Below, one piece after another: positions 1 to 11,098 of a DNA stretch of 64,000 nucleotides (positions are counted from its first letter, which is position 1; every line of letters begins with the position of its first letter). The translations under genes were made by a program, and so were the position numbers. The stretch lies in the NCBI GenBank assembly GCA_037576195.1, contig CM075101.1, forward strand, positions 8,308,001-8,372,000, read 5' to 3'. This DNA is from Phytoseiulus persimilis (taxonomy: Eukaryota > Arthropoda > Arachnida > Mesostigmata > Phytoseiidae). The notes beneath the pieces are model-generated. The model was not told where the DNA came from. It was given only the letters and a program-made list of their open reading frames with translations, and searched no databases.

Positions 1-3000
1 CCATGACCGAGAGCCGCTATCGAGTGGCCGTCAGGGAAACGATATTTTTCCGCAATTCAGCGATGTTAGGATAGAACCTCAATAACCTGATCCTTCCTTC
101 AATCTACAGGCTTTCAAACGGTGGGAGCATCAACACGGAGTCGAGCCTTTTCTGCCCGTCTTGAACATGACTCACGATCAGATATTCTTCCTAAACTTTG
201 CTCAAATCTGGTGCGGATCCATGAACAAGCAAGAAACAGAGGCAAAACTACGGAACGCCCTGCATTCCCCAGGACCGATCAGGTGACTTGAAGAGAAGTT
301 TAGATATTCGGTGAAAGCTCAGTTCTCCCATGTTCTTTTTTTTTGGCCCAACGTGGCTTTGCGTTCATAGAATGCAGGCAGCTTTCTATACTAGAATGTC
401 GATGGCGTCCGAGAAGTCTCGCTATCGTGTCCAAGAAGCGCGGACGGGGAGACGGCATCCGCTCAGACACATCCACAGACCGCATTGAATCCAGCGTGAT
501 ATCAAAGCGTGGATTCTTCTGTTCTTCATCGCTCGCTGAAAGTTGCGTTCGTTCATCGAGAATCACTCGAATCGCTCCTAGTTACCCAGAGGAAACGCGG
601 AACGAAGTCTTCCCCGTTTCAGTTTCAGTGCATCTTTAGAATTTGGGAATTATGGAAACGATTTCTGGAGAGCTCGGCCTCTATCACCGTTAAGACCAGT
701 TGGCTATCCAATCGGGAACCTCCCTCGAGGCCAGGTTTCGACTTGTAACGACTCCAAAACTGTCCGAACCCTCCCCCGTCCTTGGATCCCTGCCGGTGAA
801 TAACAGTTCGGTAGAGAAAAAAAAAATCAAAATTTTGAGAAGTTCATCCACGCAATGAGAGTTTTGCAGTTTATTATTGGAGTTCAACGAAAACTCCAAT
901 ATTTTCCTGGAACAGGCCACGGACTCCCCCTCTCGAGAACCTCGTCCTCAAGCCAATCAGTTCAGCAGGACGTTAGCTCGCAGGCGTTCGATAGGGCAAA
1001 ACACAGGCCAGGGGTGAACGATGCCACCGCCAACGAAGTGGTCGCGCTCAGGGAGGACGTCAGTGACATGAGCCAGCGAAGCGTGTTTATCAAGAGAGTT
1101 CCTGTGTCTTTGCGTGTCACCTCCAAGGTTTTTGGCGCATCCGGCCTGTCAAGTCACACGACCGCCTCCCTCCCGAGCAGTCAGACACTGAGGCCACGTA
1201 TGCAGCGGCGGAGAAGAAGCAGAACAACTATTAGGCGCAGTTGGGGGCTCTCCTGGCAGGGCACCCGCTCCTGTTTACACGATACCACCACGCCTGGCTT
1301 GATGTTCGTCTGATCTGGAGCATCCTATTAGATCGGAACGGGTGTCAGCGACGAGGAGATCCCATCCAAGGCCAAATGTTGCGAGACATTGTGTACTTCA
1401 CACGAACTGTGGTTTTTACACTGCGGTATCGCTGTTGCTGCTTCGACAGGGGCGAGGGGATGCGTTCGAGAACGCCTCGTGTCCTTTTTTGGTTCGTCCT
1501 CTTGTACCTGTGCCACCGGCCGGGCTCGGTCGACCGAGCGGAAACCAGTTCACGGAAAATACAGCATATTTAGATGATATAGCATACTTCTCGTCGTCAG
1601 TTGATGCACGCAGGTTGAGCGATAGCTCCGCCGTCACTGGCTGCGCGTGAAAGTCTTCTGGATCGACCTTCGTTCGCGAGGACATCACTAACGCCTGAAG
1701 CATTTGTGGAATGAGGTTGGGTCTCGAATCAAAAATCGTCCATGCCAGCGCGGTCAGCTAGGTCTGTGCGGAAAAATCCGAAAAGCTGGTAGCTGCTGGG
1801 CGTCGAACCAGCTGGCTCTCTCTATGTTCGCAAGTCAGCCGCCCCGACCAGTGAGATTTCCAAATGGCTGACCTTCAGTAATTTTCGTTACATTTCTGTG
1901 AAGTTCGGCGAATGACTTTTTCTAAAATTCTCGACGGCAGTGGATCGTCGACAACTTCGCTCGTGGCTTGCGACCGGTCCCGTCGAGTCGTCGGCTCCCG
2001 TCCAGCAGTGGCGGGATCGGTTATCCTGCTGAATTCGAGGCGCCTTTGCAGGAGTTCTCTTCCCGCTATTTCGCGTCCACCCAGAATCGTCCGGCCTCTC
2101 ATCCAATCTCTTCAAGTACACTTGGTGTTGTGGATTCTACCTGGTACTTATGAGCGAAGTGTCGGCGTGAGTGAGGAATCGAACTCCGAAGTCGTTATTC
2201 GGAATAAGAGGAATTCGGAGATTCGGAATTAATCTCATCCCAGAAGAAGACCATTGGTTTTCTCATGGATTTGTGCTGAACAACTGACTATCGCAGACAT
2301 CTCATTCTTTTTTTGCGAATGACCCGCACGGTCCTGATCGGCTGCAAAATCTCCTCACTCAAGTCATGAGTTGAGTCTACGATTTGCGAGAGCCCGCATT
2401 TCCAGGACTGCAACCTCGCGGGCGCCCGCAACTGCTGCGTCAGGATCGCGGTCTCAAACCCTCGGGCTCTAATGGCAAAAGCCCGCGGATTAACTGTCAT
2501 TACCATAGCTATTCAGCTAACTATTATCAAACTCCGCTAACTATTAGTGAAAGCCGAGATCCCCGGGGCGAGTTCCGATCATACCGCCGGGCTCCGGCCC
2601 GCGGTTTTCGTTTGAAGGTATTCCACTGCGGTTACCTTCAAAATTCATGGATTGCTGGCCTTCGCTCCTGAAAATGCGGGCTTCTGCAGACCCTAGTTTT
2701 GACTCCTTTAAAATCTTACGGGAGTACGGCTCTCAACTGATGTGAATCATTGCTCAAGAGCGACCGAATCGATGCGCGCTGCACATCTGCCTCGCACTGC
2801 GACATTTTCTCATTGATCCTGCTTGTTCTTGTCGTGTCAGCGAGCCGCCAACAAGCAGTTTCCCCGTTCCTGCGTTCATCGGATGCCCTGCTGCAACCAA
2901 AGCATCCGCAGCTCATGATCAGGATTCGTTTCTTTCAGGGTCCTTGGAACACTCGCGAACTCGAGGGATTTCGCGAAAGCGTACAGCTGTCCGCTCGGCA

Positions 3001-6000
3001 GCAGAATGAACCCGGTGCACAAATGCTCCTTGTGGTGAACACTTTGCGGTGACAGGCATTTCTCCCAAAATCATCATGAAGTTGCCAAAAAAGGGCTGAG
3101 CGCGAAGCTCATCGAAACATATCAGATGCAATCAGAACTGACCATGACCGTGATCGGGCGGAGTCCACTATGGAAAACGTTCTTTGCAGCTGTCAGAGTT
3201 GAGTGCTTGAAGCAAAGGGAAGCCGGGGAGGAGCTGGGGGGAGGCTTCGAGTGGCGGTAGACTTGAAACGATCCTGATTCTGACGCCGAAAGATAATGTT
3301 TCTAGTCGTTGTAAGCTCCTCCATTTGCATGACTCGAGTCAAGTTCTGACATGGGATACTCTCCGCTGCGCATGCAGATTCGGGAGATTCGCGTGTGGAA
3401 TCTTGGCTGCAGATAAAATCTTTGATAATGATGAGGAGAACGATGGAGCCATCCAGTCGCGAGAGCTGTGGAGGAAACGCACATGGCGTTGGGAATAGAC
3501 GCGTGCTAAGAGCCCCGACTGTAAGCATCAATTCGGCTACGACATTCCTTCACTTACAAGACTGTTTTTTCGAGGCTATAACTCCCGCAATATTCCAGCT
3601 CTTTTAATCAAATTATGACTGGGGAGAAGGAAGAAGACTGAATCCTTATCAGCGACTCCGGGAACCCCTGGACTATCGGGACTGTCTTCCCTCTCTCCCT
3701 GTTCCGCAGCCATGTTTCGTGAACGCTATATCCCAACGCCATTCGAAAGGGACTGGGTACTCCCACAGCTTTTGGCCAGAGCTACTACCTTGCCGGACCC
3801 GCGCTTGCCCGCCGGGCTTCTCTGTTCTCTAAAGTACCAGGAAAAATCTCCGGTCGAATGTATTGCGCTGTATCCCGGAGAAAAGTGGAGCACGTGCACA
3901 GCTCCGTTGTCGATGTCCGTCCTACCCGTGTCCGGTTTTTCGAAGGAAAAAAGAGTTCGGTGGAGTCGCACCTCTACTCACTGTATAAACGAGTTAATGT
4001 TAGGTAAAGTTTAGGCTTAATAATGTGATGCTGTTCGGAGATCATTGACGTCCTGCTCCGTGGAGACCAATCAGCGCCTGGAACATCCCGTGATAATTGA
4101 GTCCCCGACCGGCCGTGACCAGAATATCATGAGTAGGGCTGCGAATCTTCCGCAGCGATTCGAAATCATACCACAAAATTCCGAATTGCTACGTTGCGAG
4201 TATCCGCCGATCCTGGAACAATTTCGAAGCTCAGCGGAAAATTTGCAGCCTCAATCATAAGTTATTGGAGGGGGTTCAGGCGTGCATCCCTAAGAAATAT
4301 GGCTTCAAGAGGAAACTAAATGTAACCCGTCCATCGTTATGCTCGTCCAGGGTTTGAGTTATTCCAGAACTGATGAAGCGAACAGGGAGCGCTGAGTAGA
4401 CTGGGATCGGGTGAGATAGCGCTCGGCAGCACTCGGTTCCGACTTTCGCTGATGTATCATTTGCATTTATATTTGTAGAATGGATTTTTTTTATCTCCCC
4501 GATTCCTCTGGCGATTCTTCTCTGCATATCACTCCGAGAAAGCGAAGAAGTCAGCTCGCTGTGTCCACGAACGCTGCTCACGGATGGAATCAACTCGGCC
4601 GATATCATTCAGACCGCCACGAAGTCAGCATTCCGAACCATCGCAAGCCGGATTGCAGAACCCAACGATTTTCGATGAGACTCCGAGAGAATCATCACTT
4701 CCCTTACCTTGATTAGCCTCTTTCATGAGAATAAACTTTGTGTGTATCGACATAGTCCTCCCTCGTTCGTGACATTCGACCAGTGGGAACACACGTGCAA
4801 CGGCGTTGAGCCGTTTCGGAGCTCGAGCGCTTGGGGTGGCTTCCCGTGCGTGCAGAGCTGCTCAGCCTGCGGATTGTAGTTGTTTCGAGCGGGAGGTCAG
4901 AGCGCATACGACGGGTTACTTTTCCACTCCACCAATGGTCTTTCTGGTTTCTTTCCTCTGCAATCAAATGAAGGAGCATCTGCGTTCAGAGATAGCTCGA
5001 GACGTTTATCCGGTGTCAATGAGCTGCTCTTTCGATTTGATTTGTTCGTGAGGCTGACCTGCGTCAATCGTTGAGAGGCGGCGAACCAGCAACCATACCG
5101 TGTCTTATCCGTTCATCGACCCCATGTAGCTGACCTCGCAGGGCGGCCGGGCCATCAGGGTTCGAAATGAGGGCTGCACCCTCAAGTGCTGTCAAAACGT
5201 GGCAAGATGTCGTTCAAGGATATTGAGCCGAAAATCGAACTATGGAATGGTTACTGGATTCACAGACGTCGCTTCGTTGCTAGAGCCCTGGAAGAGAACG
5301 CGAGTCATTGTGATTGCAAACTTACTTCACCTGAGCCGTCATTGGATCAAACCGCATGATTCGTCTCCCTTCGAATCATTCTGGAACATCCATCGGAGTG
5401 TCAGTCGGTGCCCAGTTTGTGATTGCCGCATCGACCAGGCGTGGAATACGCTCCTCCGAAGCACTTGAATGTAATTTCAGGACTCTCAAGAGCGCCCTTC
5501 ACTTGAGCCGCGAGCGTGAGCTCGCCACATTCAGCCGAGGTGGAAGCAGATCGAAATTCAGAGTCTCGTTTCCGCATTGGGTTTCGTGTTCTTTCGATTT
5601 GCATCGACCCCATTGTGTCTGCCGTGTGCGACAGGGTCGACGCCGGGTTTGAGAGCGCACGCTCGGCGCGTGGAACCGAATATCCCTCTGGAACGTTTCC
5701 CACACAATGCTCTTCCGGCCCTCCGGAGTCTGGAGCCAGAGGTCCCCCAAAAACAACATTCTTCCGCATTTTCATTCCGATTGTTCAGCACTCGTGATTT
5801 GCAAAGTTCGAAGAATCGACAGCGGGAGACCGTCGCGGGGAAGATGAGAGAATGAGGGAAGTATTCCCTCCTAAAGCTTGTAAAATGTACAAAGGACTGA
5901 TGGTGGGGGACGTCGATTCAATGGACAGGCCGAAGTCATGTACAGGAACGGATATCATAGAGAGGCGCTTTCACATTTCTAAACTGGGAAGTCGGCATGT

Positions 6001-7600
6001 CTGATAATGCTCATTTCATCTGGGCCCGGAGCGATTCTGCGAGACCAGTTACGCTTGATTATTCTTCACGTTCTCGACACACAATGTTTCGCACTGCTCC
6101 GACCAGAAGACCCCTCTTGCCACTGCAAGTCGTCGAGCTTTTCATCGTCGTGGGAGCCGGATCCAGGAGCTCCATGCGCATCATTCATGGGATTCGTTTG
6201 TCCCCGAGACACGCCCAATGCAGGCGAACAATGGAAGTGAGAAGGTATCGAAAATTGTAGCCATTCTGGAAGAGCTCTGCGATCCGTGAGCAAATTTCGC
6301 GATTCGTTATTTCCCACCGCGGCTGTCCTACCGTTCCCGTGACCTCTTCATCAGAATCTCCGGAGGAGATCGCCGCTCCCGTCGACTGTTCACAATTGAC
6401 GGAAGCAATAAGCCCCTTGCTGTTTGCTCAGAGATTCTATCCGGAGAGCGTTCTCTCAGAGTCTAAATTCCCGAATGACTCCTTCCCTCGCTCATCAGAC
6501 TTCTGACGACCGTTCCCATCGGACCGGGTATGGGAGTTGATGCAGACTCCGCATTCCCGTGAACTGCTACCGTGATATGAACTCTTCCTTCAATCAGTTA
6601 TCTGCCGAATTTCGGCCTCAAACGAAGCCCTCTCAAGTAGGTTTCCGCGCATTGAATTCCGTTCGATGTCGACTCGTCCGACACGAGCCATGAATGTATG
6701 GATATTGAAACTCGCCGATGGATGAATGTCAGAGATGACCTTTCCGACGCTACCAGAAACCCCGGATACATCCAGCGCTGTCGGGACGAGTGGCTTATTG
6801 ATCGAGCAGGAATCCACTTCGATTCGAGGGACCAGACCATTGAAGCCGCTGAAGGCCCGCATCGATAGCATCGACCGGGCAGGAGACTCGGCGCCCGTGA
6901 ACTGGGGTCGAAAACATTTCCTCTCGCCCCATTTCTTGGGAAGGAGCTAGGCTCTACTCCGGTGACAGATTTTAAGAAGTGAATACCGGAAGGTCGAATC
7001 CGCACCTAAATTAAATCTGACATAGAGACAGACGTGTTAATTGACGCATACTTGCCGTCTGCAGCGATTTGTACTCTCCCACCGAAGTTTAGGCGCCGCT
7101 TGGTAGATACTCTCGAGCAAGCGTATGTCTTCTTCAAACTTTTCAGGAGATTCTCTGAGCTGGCTTGGGAGGAAGTTGCAGAAATATTCTTGATACGGCC
7201 TCACACCACAGTTGCGATCGGGTCGGGGGTTATCTTGATCCGAAATCAGTTCCAGGCTTCAGAAATAATCGGGGTTGGAACCCGATCGATCGAAATAATC
7301 AAGGTTGGAATCCGAATTGTCGACACAATCGAGGTTGTACTGTAAATCCAGAAGGTCCATCAAATGTTCAATATATGATGAACGCGAGCTGAAACTCCTC
7401 CCATTTGGATCATGATCACAAGCTCTACAGTGCCATAGAATCATATTGATTGTTGGCCCACCACCTCCGATTCCAAAATATGAAAATATTCGAGGCTGTC
7501 CTGCTCGCTGCGGAATTCTGGGGATATCTTTGCGATTCCCAGTGGATCAGGTCTCCGGCCTGTTATACCTGTAGCACCCAGGAAAAGCTCGTCAGAGGGA
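1..7600. other. No gene resolved
   Basis: Only short open frames on both strands. A weak + strand candidate near 0.96-1.25 kb (ATANEVVALREDVSDMSQ, then TEATYAAAEKKQNNY before a stop) could be coding but has no secure splice partner. The only clear structure is the tandem repeat near 7.3 kb. Confidence 0.5.
7262..7338. repeat. Tandem repeat, about 2.6 copies of a 30-base unit
   Basis: Two consecutive 30-base units share AAATAATC..GGTTGGAA.CC.GAT.GTCG-type sequence, followed by a partial third copy (ACACAATCGAGGTTGTAC). The copies differ at several positions, so the array is not recent. No gene was recognised across it. Confidence 0.75.
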
Positions 7601-8044
7601 AGACAGATCAGCTGCTCTGTCCGCAGTTTGGGAGTAACACAGACATGGTGGGCAAGGGCGGTGCCAGCATGAGGCATCGACGGCTCAAGCCTCATACAGT
7701 TCAGGGTACATGAAGCTAACCTCATGGAATTTTTCTCTGATCCCTTTCCGATAGTTACAAGAGTTTCCAGTAGCTGCTTCCGAAGTCGCTGAGCTGCGGG
7801 ATTCACGGACCGCCCTCAAGTACCTCACACGGGCTTCAGATCCGGGTAACTGTTTCCCGCGTTTGAATTTCTCATCCACCTCGCAAAACACAGCTCGAGC
7901 CCAGCTGGGGACTGAGAGCTGATTTTCGCGATTCGCGACACAGAAGGTCGGAAATCGCGGCGGGGACGACGCAAACAACGACGTTCAGCCTAATCAGAAA
8001 ATGAGGCTGACGCCGCCACTGTTGGTGGGGCAGAGGAAATACAA

Positions 8045-8394
8045 CTACGGCGAACCGATGGAAATCTTCGAGAATGAACAACGATAACAGATTCGGAGTC
8101 CTCGAACAATGGCAACACACGCAGCCGACACAGCACGATTGTGTTCTCGATTCAAGCCGAATTCGGGATCATCCTCAAAGATACTCGTCAACGCAGCTTT
8201 CCGCTCAGCGGCGGAGTGATAACGTCGTGAATACGAGTTGAGGCAGGTTTTGATTTGTTCCGCGACGGCCATTGCAACGCCGCAAGCGAACACGACATCC
8301 CAACAACTGTCAACGAGGCTTGCGACGAACGTAACACTGTTAGGAGAAGAAGCTGTCCGCTGCGAGCGGCTGACATCGTCAGCTTGCTTTCGGC
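8045..8394 (-). CDS. Candidate exon, minus strand, unassigned
   Basis: An open frame from about 8394 (acceptor GACAAG) to a stop at 8045 encodes a segment with hydrophobic and charged alternation (VTFVASLVDSCWDVVFACGV, AERKAALTSIFEDDPEFGLN). A GTGCTG donor in phase 1 near 8136 could link it to a segment at 7.75-7.91 kb (WARAVFCEVDEKFKRGKQLP), with matching phase. The two pieces may form a minus-strand gene that lies tail to tail with the candidate plus-strand gene at 8.7-9.2 kb. No family recognised, and antisense open frames here make this tentative. Confidence 0.28.
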
Positions 8395-8691
8395 CTTGTC
8401 AGGCGAGCCGAGCAGCCGCAAGCAAACAGTCGTCTCCTCTTCTCTTGCTTCAACGGTGGCGGAGAAGAACCGACGATGCCTCTCTCAGAATGAGACAGTC
8501 ACCACCATCAGTATGGTGGTCGGGAGCTTTTTCGACAAGTTGTTCTGTCGTCGAAGCCCCGACAGGAAGTTGTTATTTCAGAATCATTCCCGATATTCTA
8601 GTGTATCGGGGTATCGGATTACCTGCGCTGACTAACGTGTGTAGTCCGCAGGAATCGAAGCATTGGAAAGAACCTCGCGCTCACGAGCTAG

Positions 8692-9188
8692 AAACTCTCT
8701 ATTTTGTTCGAGAGAGCTCATACTACAGATTCACGGCTTGAATCTATTTCCATCGATGAAATGGCATCTCTCCTGAGAGGTGAGTAATCACGTTTCCCCA
8801 ATTCACGGAGAAATAAGTAGAGGGGTTAACCGGCCTCCTGGACAAAAGGCGGGGTCTACACTTCGACATTGTCCCGACTTGGGAAATCACGAAAAGTTTC
8901 CACCCGCAAATAATCGCGCTAGAGGACGAAGAGACGCTGCTCCGGCTCGTCGTGGCCAGCGAGCCTCCGCTCCATCCGTTCAATACGAGCCCCGGGTGGG
9001 AGTACTTCCTCGTCAACGTACGAGTTCCAAAAGTTCCTAATTCGATCCAGAACTAACCTAATCTATGAATCTACTCCGCAACAGAATGTGGCGGATTCCA
9101 GCAGAAAACAGCCTCAAAGCTTAGCTCATCCCGATGTCACGACGAGTTTGTGCCTCATGTTTTCGGGAAACTCATTCTCTGCTTTTAA
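8692..9188 (+). CDS. Unassigned gene, three terminal exons
   Basis: Proposed exons 8692-8779, 8818-9017 and 9102-9188 (stop TAA) join in phase. The first ends in an excellent GAGAG|GTGAGT donor; the middle exon gives a strongly protein-like segment (GLHFDIVPTWEITKSFHPQI, LRLVVASEPPLHPFNTSPGW); the last ends FVPHVFGKLILCF. The intron between the first two exons would be only 38 bases, which is short and lowers confidence in that join. Alternatively the middle exon reads on to a stop at about 9052. I do not recognise the family. Upstream exons would lie between about 7 and 8.7 kb but could not be fixed. Confidence 0.38.
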
Positions 9189-11098
9189 TCAGAGAACGGA
9201 GAGCCGGATTCAGAACCGTAGAGCGGGGTGTTTCGCGGAAGCCGCTGAGGTTTCAGGATTCCATGAGACTCCATCGTCCTCCTGTGAATCCCCGTTCGGA
9301 AAAAAACGAGTCGAAAATCCATTGAGTTGCGGCCCCTAATTTCGATCGTATACTCCGATAATGACTGCAGCAGAACTCTCAATCAGTCCGACCGCTTGCT
9401 CGGTGCGGAACCCACGTTCTCGGAGAAAAATCGGCTGTCGGGCAAAATGTCGACGAAACCCGACGGAACCTTCGCTCGGTGAATCCACCAAGAGAGCCTT
9501 CGCCTGAAGCGCAGCTGAGGCGGATTCTCAAGATGATCTCCGAGCGCTCCACATGTCACGCCCTGATTATGAATAGGTTCGATACTGCATTGGGTTGATT
9601 GTTGTGATATTTCCGTCGCGATAAGGAGAGCATGCTCGAGTAGCGAATGGATTGTTGAGCAGCACATCGATTGTGGGAGTGCCGTCTCGCACCCGAAGCT
9701 CCCTACGTGGATAATTACGGCGCACTTCTCGGTCGTGCTGAGCCAAAGCCCACGAAGGGGACATCTGCACAGTCAGAACAACTACGGCCAGGTTGTTCTG
9801 AAGCGACACTCGCTATGCGGAATGCTCCGTTCTTCGGGCGAATACCCCAGAGGCCCTCAAAAACTAGGAGCACTATGGAAGATTAGAATGGCGAATGACC
9901 TTTTCGAATGCTGTTCCAGCAGAAACGCTGCCGACTTTCGCTTCCGACTCTGCCAAATCGCGAGCTCGAAACGCTTGTGAACTTTTCCCAGACTCGACTT
10001 CGGGACAGACGGAAGGAGCTTCTGACTCGAGATGCTCAGACGTTGATTCGATTGGCACCAGTGTACGCGTACACCAAAGTGGCCAGGCAAAAGGAGCCTG
10101 AATCTTTGAGAGTTGGGAGTTGATAGCGCCGGAAGCGGGAAATGTTTCGACACGTCACTTTTGATACTCCGTCTCCTCGTCAGCTGCTCGTGAGCTCGGA
10201 GAGGCTCATTGAGAACGAAGACGAAGTTATTCCAGGCTCTCGGGGCGCGCCGAAAAACTCCCGTGTACCCGTCTTCCACCCACGAGTCGCAATCACAACA
10301 AAATGTCTCCTGTTGCTACGAGGAGCAGAACGTGTCTCCGGAGGTGTTTGGCTGCCCCGGCGTCCATTCCTCTCTTTTTCTCGAGAAGGTCAGTGAAGCT
10401 CTTCTTTCGGTCGGGATTCTCGAGTTTTCCGTCGGAGTCCCTCTGTCTCAAGGAAAACTGTCACGTTCGGCTCAACGGTTCCGGCGCCTCGACGAACAAA
10501 TCATAGGCTTGCGACGAGTTTCGATTGTTTTGCCACGGAGACTGGTGGACAGTGCGGGCTGATTCGCCAGCTCACAAGGGGTAGTTGTTGGGTATGACAC
10601 GACCGCTCACGACGAGGGCGCCACCTCTGCACTACATAGTTCACCCAGCAGAGACATTCGCCGAAAGTACGTGAGTTGAGCCCAGCGGACCGTCGGCGGC
10701 GGCGTCAGAACCACATCTGGGTCCGGTTGCGGTCGTCTGCTATTTTTCCGTTGCGCTCGCAGCCGTCGGTTCGGCGGCGTCTTGGCCCGAGGCATCCCCC
10801 GCACGAACGACTTCGGAGACACTGGGTCTCATCAAGACCCGCAAAGACTCCATCGATCCAAGACCTATTACATTGAAGCGGAAACGATGCCACAAGTTTC
10901 TGTGTATGTGCTCCGGGTCTGTGAATTCGCAGCCTCCCCCTGAAGCTCGGCGGCGCGGAGCTCTCCGGTCCTCCAGGCGGAGTCAATGCTCGCAGGCCTC
11001 CGCGCGAACTAGAAAGGGAAGAGGATTGTAATCCTGATGGATCTGCCGGTGCGGTGCGGTATCTGCTCCGATGTTCGTGTTACAGATTTCCAGCAGCG
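9189..11098. other. No gene resolved; upstream region of the calpain gene
   Basis: Short frames only. The final part should hold the promoter and 5' untranslated region of the calpain gene; a possible acceptor (GTGTTACAG) lies just before its ATG at 11099. I saw no TATA box I could defend. Confidence 0.5.
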
